Source: PWQG01 sp050486205 (GTDB lineage Bacteria > Pseudomonadota > Gammaproteobacteria > Pseudomonadales > Pseudohongiellaceae). Taken from it: a DNA stretch of 64,000 nucleotides. Position 1 is the stretch's first letter. Every line of letters starts with the position of its first letter. The translations under genes and the position numbers were made by a program. Location: contig JBJHCW010000011.1 of the NCBI GenBank assembly GCA_050486205.1, positions 1 through 64,000 of the forward strand. Reading direction: 5' to 3'. Under the pieces are notes generated by a model. It ran no database searches. It was not told where the DNA came from and saw only the letters and a list, made by a program, of their open reading frames with translations. This document shows, piece by piece, positions 24,989 through 32,941 of the stretch.

Positions 24989-26909
24989 CGGTTGCCTGAA
25001 CCCCACAGTGCTCGCCGGCCGCCCGGTGTTGCTGGTCACAGCGCTGCTGGTGGCAATGACTGCAGGCGCTCAGCAGCAGGACTGGCCGTGGTACGGCAGT
25101 GATCCGGCGGCTTCCAAATACGCACCTCTGGATCAGATACACGCGGGCAACGTTGATGAGTTGGACATTGTCTGGATGTGGGAAACGCCGGACAATGATA
25201 TTTTCAGGGAATACGACACGGTGGCTGGCGGGGCGTGGAAGTCCACACCCATCATGGTGGACGGTGTCCTGTATGTGAGTACCAATCTCGGGCATGTGTC
25301 CGCCATAGACGCTGTCAGCGGGGAAACAATCTGGACCTTTGCCACCGATTCCTGGCGTCATGGTCGTAATCCCAACTTCGGCAACAATCATCGCGGTGTT
25401 GCCTGGTGGGACGACGGGGAGCAGTCCCGGATATTCATGCCGACCAATGATGGTGTTTTGTGGTCTCTGGATGCTCACACCGGCGAGCCGGACAACCGCT
25501 TCGGGGACAACGGCCGCATTGACCTCAAACAGGGGTTGGGACGCGAGGCGCGCCCGGGTGACTATGGTGTGATTTCAGCGCCGATGATTGTCAACGATGT
25601 GGTGATCGTCGGCTCGTCCATCCACGATGTGCCGATGAACCAGGGCCAGGTGCCGCCGGGCCATGTTCGTGGTTTTGATGCGCGCACCGGTGAGCAGCGC
25701 TGGATCTTCCACACCATACCCCAGGGCGAGGAGTACGGTGCCGAGACCTGGGAAAACGAGGCCTGGCGGACGGCGGGTGCGACGAACGTCTGGACACTGA
25801 TGAGCGCCGATCCTGACACCGGATATCTCTATCTGCCCACCAGCACACCTGACAATGACTGGTACGGCGGGCATCGCCTGGGCGACAACCTGTTTGCCGA
25901 GACGCTGGTCTGTCTGAATGCCGAAACCGGGGAGGTGGTGTGGTATTTCCAGACGGTGCGTCACGGCTTGTGGGACTATGACCTGCCGGCGGCGCCAAAT
26001 CTGGTTGATATCACGGTTGATGGCCGGGATATCAAGGCGGTTGCCCAGATCACCAAGCAGGGTTTTGTTTTTGTGTTCGACCGGCTCACCGGTGAGCCAG
26101 TTTGGCCGATCGAGGATCGACCGGTACCGCAATCGGATGTGCCGGGCGAGCGAACCGCGGAGACTCAGCCCTTTCCGACCTGGCCACTGCCGTTTGAGCC
26201 GCAGGGCATATCCGATGAAACCCTGATCGATTTCACGCCGGAACTGCGCGAACAGGCGCTTGCCCTGATCGAACCCTATGACTATGGGCCCATGTATACG
26301 CCGCCGAGCGAGCGCGGCATGATCCAGTTTCCGGGCTACAGTGGTGGCGCCAACTGGACGGGTGCCGCAGTGGATCCGGACACCAACATCATGTACGTGC
26401 CGTCTTTTTCCCTGCCGCGATTCATTCGTCTGGTGCGTCCCGATCAAAGTGGTTCGGACCCCGGCGCTGACGCGGACTATGACTTCATTCGTGATAGGGG
26501 TTTTACCATCAACGGTCCCGAAGGTCTGCCGCTGATCAAACCGCCGTACGCCCGAATAACCGCCATCAACCTCAATACCGGCGAGCATGAGTGGATGGTG
26601 CCGCATGGTGAGGGCATCCGACAGCGGCTGATTGACATGGGTATACCCGACCCCGGACCGGTGGGCAGCCCGGGTCGTCACGGGCTCTTGCTGACAGCAT
26701 CGCTGCTGCATATTGCCCAGCTCGACGGCATCCGTCCTGTGTTCCGAAGCCTGGACAAGCGTACCGGGGAAATTGTGGCCGAACAGGATCTGCCTCTGCC
26801 ACCCAGCGGCACCCCCATGACATACATGATTGGTGGTCGTCAGTACATCGTACTGGCGGCGGGTGCTGGTCCGGACACCCGTCTGATCGCACTGGCCTTG
26901 CCACGCTGA
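24957..26909 (+). CDS. PQQ-dependent dehydrogenase (quinoprotein), paralogue 2
   Basis: 650 residues. The start at 24957 lies inside the end of paralogue 1, with G-G-A-G-G-A about five bases upstream; an ATG at 24975 is a possible alternative. A hydrophobic signal segment (about 22-37) ends in T-A-G-A-Q. The same blade motifs recur (G-E-T-I-W, G-E-Q-R-W, G-E-V-V-W, G-E-P-V-W, G-E-H-E-W). Long stretches, such as W-D-Y-D-L-P-A-A-P-N-L and the following D-I-T-V-D-G-R-D-I-K-A-V-A-Q, are shared with paralogue 1. The two arose by tandem duplication and have diverged. No PQQ synthesis genes or cytochrome partner lie nearby. Substrate unknown. Confidence 0.85.
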   Translation: MPRWLRMPCRNGCLNPTVLAGRPVLLVTALLVAMTAGAQQQDWPWYGSDPAASKYAPLDQIHAGNVDELDIVWMWETPDNDIFREYDTVAGGAWKSTPIMVDGVLYVSTNLGHVSAIDAVSGETIWTFATDSWRHGRNPNFGNNHRGVAWWDDGEQSRIFMPTNDGVLWSLDAHTGEPDNRFGDNGRIDLKQGLGREARPGDYGVISAPMIVNDVVIVGSSIHDVPMNQGQVPPGHVRGFDARTGEQRWIFHTIPQGEEYGAETWENEAWRTAGATNVWTLMSADPDTGYLYLPTSTPDNDWYGGHRLGDNLFAETLVCLNAETGEVVWYFQTVRHGLWDYDLPAAPNLVDITVDGRDIKAVAQITKQGFVFVFDRLTGEPVWPIEDRPVPQSDVPGERTAETQPFPTWPLPFEPQGISDETLIDFTPELREQALALIEPYDYGPMYTPPSERGMIQFPGYSGGANWTGAAVDPDTNIMYVPSFSLPRFIRLVRPDQSGSDPGADADYDFIRDRGFTINGPEGLPLIKPPYARITAINLNTGEHEWMVPHGEGIRQRLIDMGIPDPGPVGSPGRHGLLLTASLLHIAQLDGIRPVFRSLDKRTGEIVAEQDLPLPPSGTPMTYMIGGRQYIVLAAGAGPDTRLIALALPR

Positions 26910-26943
26910 TTTTCGCACCACGTGCTCATGCTCGAATCCCGCC

Positions 26944-26972
26944 TTGATTCGGGGCGCCATTTTCCTGATAAT
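26944..26972 (+). promoter_or_regulatory. Probable promoter of the small SRP RNA
   Basis: TTGATT at 26944-26949, a 17-base spacer and GATAAT at 26967-26972. A start near 26979 gives a leader of about 44 bases before the mature RNA, which RNase P would trim as in E. coli. The -10 lies in the loop and 3' arm of a 9-bp bulged hairpin (26952-26980). Confidence 0.5.
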
Positions 26973-27022
26973 GGCCGCCCTGTGATCGGCTCCTGGCCTG
27001 GGCCAGTCGATCACTGCTTGAC

Positions 27023-27137
27023 GGTACCTCTTGTCGGTCCCCGCGCAATGACAGGTTATGAACCCCGCCAGGCCCGGAAGGGAGCAACGGTAGTAACTGA
27101 TTCATGTGCCGTGGTGTGGCTGGCAAGGGGTGCCACC
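27023..27137 (+). ncRNA. ffs: Small signal recognition particle RNA (4.5S RNA)
   Basis: Domain IV is unmistakable: a CCAGGCCCGGAAGGGAGCA core at 27068-27086 carries the Ffh-binding symmetric and asymmetric loops. The outer stem pairs GGTACCTCTTG from 27023 with CAAGGGGTGCC ending near 27134. The ends are approximate. It acts with Ffh in co-translational targeting of membrane proteins. It lies about 120 bases before dnaX, as in Pseudomonas and Bacillus. Confidence 0.93.
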
Positions 27138-27255
27138 CAGGCGCCACCACCACTTCAGCCCACCCGGTTGGGCCGCCTACCGCTTTTCACACTGACGCCT
27201 GCTGCCGGATACGGTAGAATGCTTGGCCACAAGACTAATCATTGATCGGTAGCGC

Positions 27256-28995
27256 ATGAGTTATCAGGTACTTGCCAGAAAATGGCGTCCAAAGAGTTTT
27301 CACGATCTGGCAGGGCAGGAGCATGTGCTGCAGACCTTGTCGCATGCGCTCGACAACGCGCGACTTCATCATGCCTACCTGTTTACAGGAACAAGAGGGG
27401 TCGGCAAGACCACCATTGCGCGGATACTGGCCAAATGCCTCAACTGTGAGGAAGGTGTCAGCTCACGACCCTGCGGTGTCTGCAACGCCTGTACTGAAAT
27501 TGACAGCGGACGATTCATTGACCTGATTGAAGTCGATGCCGCGTCACGCACGCGCGTGGAAGATACTCGCGAACTGCTCGACAACGTGCAGTATGCACCG
27601 GGCAAAGGACGATTCAAGGTCTACCTCATTGACGAGGTACACATGCTCTCCACGCACAGCTTCAATGCACTGCTCAAGACGTTGGAGGAGCCGCCGCCAC
27701 ACGTCAAATTCCTGCTGGCCACCACTGATCCCCAGAAACTGCCCGTCACAATACTCTCGCGCTGCCTGCAGTTCAGTCTGAAGAACCTGTCGCCAGCCCT
27801 GATTGTGGAATACCTGAAAGGTGTACTTGCAGCCGAACAGATCGAATATGATGAAAGTGCGCTCTGGCACCTTGGTAGCGCAGCCAACGGCAGTATGCGT
27901 GATGCCCTGACACTGCTCGATCAGGCCATTTCTTTCGGCGAGGGTGAGGTTCGCGAGGCAACTGTGAGCGCATTGCTCGGTACGCCGGATCAGAAGGTGG
28001 TGCTGCGTTTTGCCGAGCTGGTGCGTGATCGCGATGCGCAGGGCGTGCTGGCAGAAGTGGCGCACGTGGCCGAACACAATCCCGACTACCACACGCTGCT
28101 TCAGCATCTGACGTCGACATTCCATCGCCTTGCTGTGGCCCAGGTGGCACCGCGCGCCGCAGACAACAGCCTGGGTGATCGCAAGCAGCTTCTTGCGCTG
28201 GCGCGTGGGCTGGCAGCAGAGGATGTGCAGCTCTATTATCAGATCTGCCTGAATGCCTTGCGAGACATGGCCCTGGCGCCGGACCGGCGAATGGCGTTCG
28301 AAATGAGCCTGCTACGCATGATTGCCTTCAGCCCGGATGAGTTCGGTCGTCGCGTGAGCGCGCCGCCAGAAACCGCAGCTGGCGAGCCGGCAATTGATGA
28401 GCACAGCGAACCGGAAACGGACAGCGCTGAAGCCAGTGGGGTGGCAGCAAACGCAGATGCCGACAGCGTCCCTGCGAAGCATTCAGCTGGATTCCCGAAC
28501 TTGCCGGAAGTGTCTGATAGACCTGATGCACGTGAATCGGAGCGGCCTGATCCGGTTGTGTCCGGGGTAAAAAAAAAGCCTGATACCATAGGCTTGGAGA
28601 CAGTGTCACCGCGTAACTGGTATCTTGTGACAGATGCAGTGACGCTGGGTGGCATTGCGGGCAACGTGCTTGCCAATTGTTCGCTGGAGCAGTGTGTGGC
28701 GGATGAGGTGACACTGATACTGGATGAACAACAAAGTGCCCTTTACCGTGAGGAGCATCGGGAACTGATTGCTGTTGCCCTGTCAGATTATTTCGGCCAG
28801 GCGGTCAAAGTCATTATCCGTATCGGTACATCGGGCATGGAATCGCCTGCAGCTAGACGACAACGTCGACGCCGCGAGCAGGCCGAGAAGGCCCTGGCAG
28901 ATTTCAGCAACGATCCGACAGTGTGTGATCTGTTGGACCGATTCTCGGCGAAAATTTTACCGGATTCGGTGCAGTTCACCGGCAACCCGGATTGA
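27256..28995 (+). CDS. dnaX: DNA polymerase III subunits gamma and tau
   Basis: 579 residues for the full tau form (E. coli 643). It is the clamp-loader ATPase. Walker A is G-T-R-G-V-G-K-T-T at 45-53. Four zinc cysteines lie in C-L-N-C through C-N-A-C (about 64-79). Walker B is L-I-D-E-V-H-M, and the sensor 2 region has G-S-M-R-D-A-L-T-L-L-D-Q. A low-complexity A/E/S/P linker (about 370-440) precedes the tau-specific C-terminal domain that binds the polymerase and helicase. A run of nine A residues at 28569-28577 is positioned to generate a truncated gamma form of about 442 residues (see that feature). It is followed by ybaB and recR, the classical order. Confidence 0.96.
   Translation: MSYQVLARKWRPKSFHDLAGQEHVLQTLSHALDNARLHHAYLFTGTRGVGKTTIARILAKCLNCEEGVSSRPCGVCNACTEIDSGRFIDLIEVDAASRTRVEDTRELLDNVQYAPGKGRFKVYLIDEVHMLSTHSFNALLKTLEEPPPHVKFLLATTDPQKLPVTILSRCLQFSLKNLSPALIVEYLKGVLAAEQIEYDESALWHLGSAANGSMRDALTLLDQAISFGEGEVREATVSALLGTPDQKVVLRFAELVRDRDAQGVLAEVAHVAEHNPDYHTLLQHLTSTFHRLAVAQVAPRAADNSLGDRKQLLALARGLAAEDVQLYYQICLNALRDMALAPDRRMAFEMSLLRMIAFSPDEFGRRVSAPPETAAGEPAIDEHSEPETDSAEASGVAANADADSVPAKHSAGFPNLPEVSDRPDARESERPDPVVSGVKKKPDTIGLETVSPRNWYLVTDAVTLGGIAGNVLANCSLEQCVADEVTLILDEQQSALYREEHRELIAVALSDYFGQAVKVIIRIGTSGMESPAARRQRRRREQAEKALADFSNDPTVCDLLDRFSAKILPDSVQFTGNPD
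28569..28595 (+). promoter_or_regulatory. dnaX: Programmed frameshift / transcriptional slippage site in dnaX
   Basis: Nine A residues (28569-28577) are read as GTA-AAA-AAA-AAG. They are immediately followed by an inverted repeat: arms 28576-28581 and 28590-28595, with an 8-base loop. A -1 shift gives GCC-TGA and stops at 28581-28583; a +1 shift stops at a TAG at 28589-28591. In E. coli a -1 ribosomal slip on A-AAA-AAG makes the gamma subunit. In Thermus, RNA polymerase slippage on nine A residues does the same. This site could work either way. Confidence 0.75.
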
Positions 28996-29057
28996 ACAGA
29001 CAATCGGCGAATTGAATGAATTGACTGGACTGAACTGAACTGAACGAGAGGCAGTAG

Positions 29058-29378
29058 ATGACTGATCTGAATGAGTTGATGAAACAGGCCAAGCAGATGC
29101 AGGAGCAGATGCAGAAGGCCCAGGAAGAGGCAAAGCAGCGGGAAGTGATTGGCGAATCAGGCGCAGGTCTGGTCCGCGTTCACATGAACGGACGGTTTGA
29201 TGCACGCAAGGTCGAACTCAGTGATGAGTTGTTGCGGGAAGACAGGGAGATCATCGAAGACCTGGTGGCAGCAGCCATCAACGACGCAGTGAAGAAACTG
29301 GAAGATCAGAATCGTGATGCGCTCAGTGGGCTGGCTTCCGGATTCAAGATGCCTGAAGGCTTCAAATTCCCGTTCTGA
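29058..29378 (+). CDS. ybaB: YbaB/EbfC nucleoid-associated protein
   Basis: 106 residues, the standard length (E. coli 109). The N-terminal helix is rich in Q, M and K (about 5-30), then come a compact beta core (G-L-V-R-V-H-M-N-G-R-F) and a C-terminal helix. The dimer forms a DNA-binding tweezer. A G-A-G-A-G-G site lies upstream of the ATG. It lies between dnaX and recR as in most gammaproteobacteria. Confidence 0.96.
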   Translation: MTDLNELMKQAKQMQEQMQKAQEEAKQREVIGESGAGLVRVHMNGRFDARKVELSDELLREDREIIEDLVAAAINDAVKKLEDQNRDALSGLASGFKMPEGFKFPF

Positions 29379-29417
29379 ACCGGCATAACCCCTTACCCTG
29401 AACCTATGGATAATTGA

Positions 29418-30017
29418 ATGTTCTTCAGCCCTGTCGTTGAACAACTGGTCAAGGCATTCCGATGCCTGCCCGGCGTCGGTCCCCGATCAGCGCAGCGCAT
29501 GGCGCTTTATCTGTTGGAAAAGAACAGGGCCGGCGCTCTTGAGCTCAGCGAGGCCCTGGTCGACGCCATGGAGAAAGTGGGTAATTGCGCGCGATGCCGC
29601 ACATTGACCGAATCCGAGCTGTGCCATATATGCAGTGACCCCCGGCGCGATCAGACCTTGCTCTGCGTTGTCGAGTCCCCTGTTGACGTGTTTGCCATCG
29701 AGCAGGCAGGCAGTTATCGGGGGCGCTATTTTGTTCTGATGGGACACCTGTCGCCTATTGATGGAGTGGGCCCGGAGGAGTTGGGCATTGATGAGCTGTT
29801 GGCGTTGCTCCAGGGTTCGGAGATTACCGAGGTGATACTGGCGAACAACACCACAGTGGAGGGCGAAGCCACCGCCTATTACATTGCGGAGCAGCTTCGT
29901 GGCAGCGGTATTGCCGTTTCCCGAATAGCCCACGGCGTGCCCGTAGGCGGGGAACTGGAGTATGTTGATGGCGGCACCCTGAGTCATGCTTTTACCGGCC
30001 GGCAGGTCGTCTTGTGA
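29418..30017 (+). CDS. recR: Recombination mediator RecR
   Basis: 199 residues, typical (E. coli 201). It works with RecF and RecO to load RecA on gapped DNA. A helix-hairpin-helix near the N-terminus has C-L-P-G-V-G-P-R-S-A-Q-R. The zinc finger has C-A-R-C and C-H-I-C at about 55-70, followed by C-V-V-E-S-P at the start of the Toprim domain. The C-terminal Walker-like H-G-V-P-V-G-G-E-L-E-Y motif is present. rnd follows after seven bases. Confidence 0.96.
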   Translation: MFFSPVVEQLVKAFRCLPGVGPRSAQRMALYLLEKNRAGALELSEALVDAMEKVGNCARCRTLTESELCHICSDPRRDQTLLCVVESPVDVFAIEQAGSYRGRYFVLMGHLSPIDGVGPEELGIDELLALLQGSEITEVILANNTTVEGEATAYYIAEQLRGSGIAVSRIAHGVPVGGELEYVDGGTLSHAFTGRQVVL

Positions 30018-30024
30018 GGTACGT

Positions 30025-31170
30025 ATGATCACTCAGCCGGTATGGGTGGACCGCGACGAAGAGCTGCACGACCTGTGTGCTCGCTGGGCAACACTGGATG
30101 CGATTGCATTGGACACCGAGTTCATTCGTGTGGATACCTTTTTTCCGAAACTGGGCCTGCTCCAGGTCTGTGACGGTCAGGGCAGTTACTTGCTGGATCC
30201 ACTCGCCCTGACGCAGTGGGACGCTTTCACGTCCATTCTGACCGACCCAACCATCACCAAGGTGTTACATTCCTGCTCCGAAGATCTGCAAGTGTTCCAG
30301 GTGTACTTCGACTGCATGCCCGCCGGTCTGTTTGATACCCAGCGCGCAGCCGCGTTTCTCGGCTACGGTTTCAGCCTCAGTTACCAGAGCCTGGTCCGCG
30401 AATTGCTCGATATCGACGTGCCCAAGGGTGAAACACGCTCGGACTGGTTACGCAGGCCCTTGAGTGAGCAACAATGTATCTATGCAGCGCTTGATGTGGC
30501 CTGGCTGTTGGGTTTGCATGAGCGACTGGTGCAGAGACTGGAGCAGCGCGGTTACGCCAACTGGTGCCGCGAGGAGTGTGAACAGATGATTGTTACTGCC
30601 CGCCTTGCCGAGGACAGAAGTCAGTGGCCAAAGCTGTATCAGGGCATGGGTGCGGCCTGGCGGCTGGACGCCAATCAGCTCGCTGTGCTGCGTGAACTGT
30701 GCATCTGGCGAGAGCGCACCGCACGTGATCGGGACAAACCGCGTTCATGGATTGCAAAGGATGCGGATCTGATTGTTCTGGCTGAAACCCGTCCGCGTCA
30801 CGTGGATGATCTGTTGCAAGTGGATGAGTTGTCCCCGGCGGTGAGAAAGCACCAGGCAGCGGCCATTGCCCGTGTCATCGCCAGTGTTGAGCCACATGAA
30901 CTGGCCGAAGAGTTGCCAGCGGGCAACCGGCCGCTGACCAGTGGTCAGCGAAGAAGACTCAAGCGCTGTCAGGCCGTAGTGCGGGCCGTGTCCGAGGAGA
31001 CAGGTATAGCGGTGGAGTTGCTGGCACGCAAGAAACAGTTGATCAATCTGTTGTTGTGTCATGACAATAACAAGGACTTTGTCTGGCCCGACGATCTTGA
31101 CGGCTGGCGCAGGGACCTGTTGGAAAACGGTCTGATAGATGCCCTGGAAGCATCGGCGGCGGAGGCATGA
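30025..31170 (+). CDS. rnd: Ribonuclease D
   Basis: 381 residues from the ATG at 30025, which has G-A-G-G-T five bases upstream; the frame opens earlier inside recR but that part is a shadow. It is a 3'-5' exoribonuclease involved in tRNA 3'-end maturation. The DEDDy exonuclease acids are visible in A-L-D-T-E-F-I-R, H-S-C-S-E-D-L-Q-V-F and Y-A-A-L-D-V-A-W-L. An HRDC domain follows (about 205-285, W-R-L-D-A-N-Q-L-A-V-L-R-E-L). The stop is one base before the ycgN start codon, so the genes are coupled. Confidence 0.92.
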   Translation: MITQPVWVDRDEELHDLCARWATLDAIALDTEFIRVDTFFPKLGLLQVCDGQGSYLLDPLALTQWDAFTSILTDPTITKVLHSCSEDLQVFQVYFDCMPAGLFDTQRAAAFLGYGFSLSYQSLVRELLDIDVPKGETRSDWLRRPLSEQQCIYAALDVAWLLGLHERLVQRLEQRGYANWCREECEQMIVTARLAEDRSQWPKLYQGMGAAWRLDANQLAVLRELCIWRERTARDRDKPRSWIAKDADLIVLAETRPRHVDDLLQVDELSPAVRKHQAAAIARVIASVEPHELAEELPAGNRPLTSGQRRRLKRCQAVVRAVSEETGIAVELLARKKQLINLLLCHDNNKDFVWPDDLDGWRRDLLENGLIDALEASAAEA

Positions 31171-31171
31171 G

Positions 31172-31660
31172 ATGAGTGGATCCGACAGGCAGGAGGCGCT
31201 GGCGTCAGGGGTGCGCCGTGAACGATTCTGGGAGCTGCCGCTGGAGGCCCTCAATACAGCGGAGTGGGAGGCCCTGTGCGACGGTTGTGCACGCTGCTGC
31301 CTGTCCAAGCTCCAGCACGAGATGACCAACAAGATCTATTACACACGCGTTGTGTGTCGCTATCTGGATGAGCAGCAATGCAAGTGCACCGCCTACGACA
31401 GGCGCCAGGAGCTGGTGCCTGACTGTGTGGTGCTCACGCCCGGGAATCTGGCCACAATAGACTGGATGCCCGACACCTGTGCCTACAAACTGCGTGCCAC
31501 CGGGCGTGCCCTGCCGGCGTGGCATCCATTGTTGACCGGCTCCAGGCGCGCCATGCAAGCGGCAGGCATACCGGTGACCGGAAAGGTCATTTCAGAGGAC
31601 CATGTGCATCCGGACGGCATTGAGGAGCACATTATCAGATGGGTTGATGCATCATGCTGA
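31172..31660 (+). CDS. ycgN: YcgN/UPF0260 family cysteine-cluster protein
   Basis: 162 residues from the ATG at 31172, with G-G-A-G-G at 31161-31165. Conserved cysteines occur as C-D-G-C-A-R-C-C-L and C-R-Y-L-D-E-Q-Q-C-K-C. Further ones lie in P-D-C-V and D-T-C-A-Y. This pattern fits the Zn/Fe-chelating CxxCxxCC family (PF03692). It probably binds a metal or Fe-S cluster; no function has been demonstrated that I know of. It overlaps the next gene by seven bases. Confidence 0.88.
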   Translation: MSGSDRQEALASGVRRERFWELPLEALNTAEWEALCDGCARCCLSKLQHEMTNKIYYTRVVCRYLDEQQCKCTAYDRRQELVPDCVVLTPGNLATIDWMPDTCAYKLRATGRALPAWHPLLTGSRRAMQAAGIPVTGKVISEDHVHPDGIEEHIIRWVDASC

Positions 31661-31998
31661 ATATCTATGGATACCTGACCAGTTGGGCAATTTACCTGGC
31701 TGCCGGCACTTTGTGTTATGTGCTTTTTTATCGCGCGACACGCGGTATCCGGCCCAAGGTGCTGGCCAATTCACTGCGAGGCATCATGATCGCGCTGATC
31801 TACACCCCCTGGTATGTGGCCTCGGATCAGGATCTTATGGCACCTGCTGTGATGGTGATAATGCTGGACATGATCACTCTGGGGAACGCTGCCTTTGTGC
31901 GCGCACTGGTCCCTTTGGTGCTGGCGACCGTACTTGCCCTGTTGGTGGCCTGGGGTGCAGCCCTGTTCGGGCAATTCAGGAAAAAGAAGCCGCGTTGA
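31654..31998 (+). CDS. Conserved small membrane protein (114 residues)
   Basis: Three likely membrane helices (about 7-24, 42-55 and 63-105, the last long or split in two) and a basic tail (R-K-K-K-P-R). The positive-inside rule puts the C-terminus in the cytoplasm. Its start lies inside the ycgN end, so translation is coupled to ycgN. I recognise no family with a known function. Its place before a MoxR/VWA pair suggests, but does not prove, a shared envelope-related role. Confidence 0.7.
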   Translation: MLNIYGYLTSWAIYLAAGTLCYVLFYRATRGIRPKVLANSLRGIMIALIYTPWYVASDQDLMAPAVMVIMLDMITLGNAAFVRALVPLVLATVLALLVAWGAALFGQFRKKKPR

Positions 31999-32092
31999 CT
32001 GTCTTGCCAGTTGCAGGGCGCAAAGCGTAAAGACAGAACCGTGATCCGTGCAGGAATTGACAACTGGGTATGACAACAGGATACGACACGTG

Positions 32093-32935
32093 ATGAAATT
32101 CAGAGGAACAGAAAAGTACGTTGCCACCGAGGAATTGCAGATGGCTGTCAATGCCGCCATCAGTCTTCAGAAGCCCTTGCTGATCAAGGGTGAGCCGGGT
32201 ACGGGAAAGACCATGCTGGCAGAGGAGATCGCCGGGGCCCTGGGCATGGAACTGATACAGTGGCATATCAAGTCAACAACAAAGGCTCAGCAGGGGCTCT
32301 ACGAATATGATGCCGTGTCACGTCTGCGGGACTCCCAGCTGGGGGATGAGAAGGTCCATGACATAGGCAACTATATTCTGCGCGGCAAGCTCTGGCAGGC
32401 TTTTGCCTCGGAAAAGCAGGTGGTCCTTCTTATCGATGAAATTGACAAGGCTGATATTGAATTCCCGAATGATCTGTTGCTGGAGTTGGACAAGATGGAA
32501 TTCCATGTTTACGAGACTCGTGAACATGTGAAAGCTGTCCATCGCCCCATTGTAATCATTACAAGCAATAACGAAAAAGAGCTGCCTGATGCTTTTCTCA
32601 GACGCTGTTTCTTCCATTTCATCAGCTTCCCCGATCAGGCAACCATGCAGCGGATCGTTGATGTCCATTATCCTGGCGTCAAACGGGATCTGGTTGACCG
32701 CGCCATGCAGGTGTTCTTTGATTTGAGGGATGTGCCGGGGCTGAAGAAAAAACCCTCCACATCCGAACTCATCGACTGGTTGAAGCTGTTGATGGCCGAT
32801 GACATTCCTGCCGAGGTACTCAAGGATCAGGACAGCAAAAACGCCATTCCGCCGCTTTACGGCGCCCTGCTCAAGAACGAGCAGGATGTTCAGATGCTGG
32901 AGAAACTTGCGTTCATGCACCGTGCACGACGTTGA
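32093..32935 (+). CDS. MoxR-family AAA+ ATPase
   Basis: 280 residues from the ATG at 32093 (A-G-G-A 11 bases upstream); a GTG at 32048 would add 15 residues without family support. Walker A is G-E-P-G-T-G-K-T-M at 33-41. Walker B is V-V-L-L-I-D-E-I-D-K-A-D. Sensor 1 is I-I-T-S-N-N-E-K-E-L-P-D-A-F, and the arginine-finger segment is F-L-R-R-C-F-F. MoxR ATPases act as chaperones that mature metal centres or complexes, nearly always with a VWA partner. That partner is encoded six bases downstream here. The client is unknown. Confidence 0.9.
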   Translation: MKFRGTEKYVATEELQMAVNAAISLQKPLLIKGEPGTGKTMLAEEIAGALGMELIQWHIKSTTKAQQGLYEYDAVSRLRDSQLGDEKVHDIGNYILRGKLWQAFASEKQVVLLIDEIDKADIEFPNDLLLELDKMEFHVYETREHVKAVHRPIVIITSNNEKELPDAFLRRCFFHFISFPDQATMQRIVDVHYPGVKRDLVDRAMQVFFDLRDVPGLKKKPSTSELIDWLKLLMADDIPAEVLKDQDSKNAIPPLYGALLKNEQDVQMLEKLAFMHRARR

Positions 32936-32941
32936 TCACTG

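Noticed and set aside
25575..27014. 479-codon frame on the minus strand
   Set aside because: It is opposite the second PQQ dehydrogenase and runs into its downstream region. Composition is unlike a real protein and no domain is visible.
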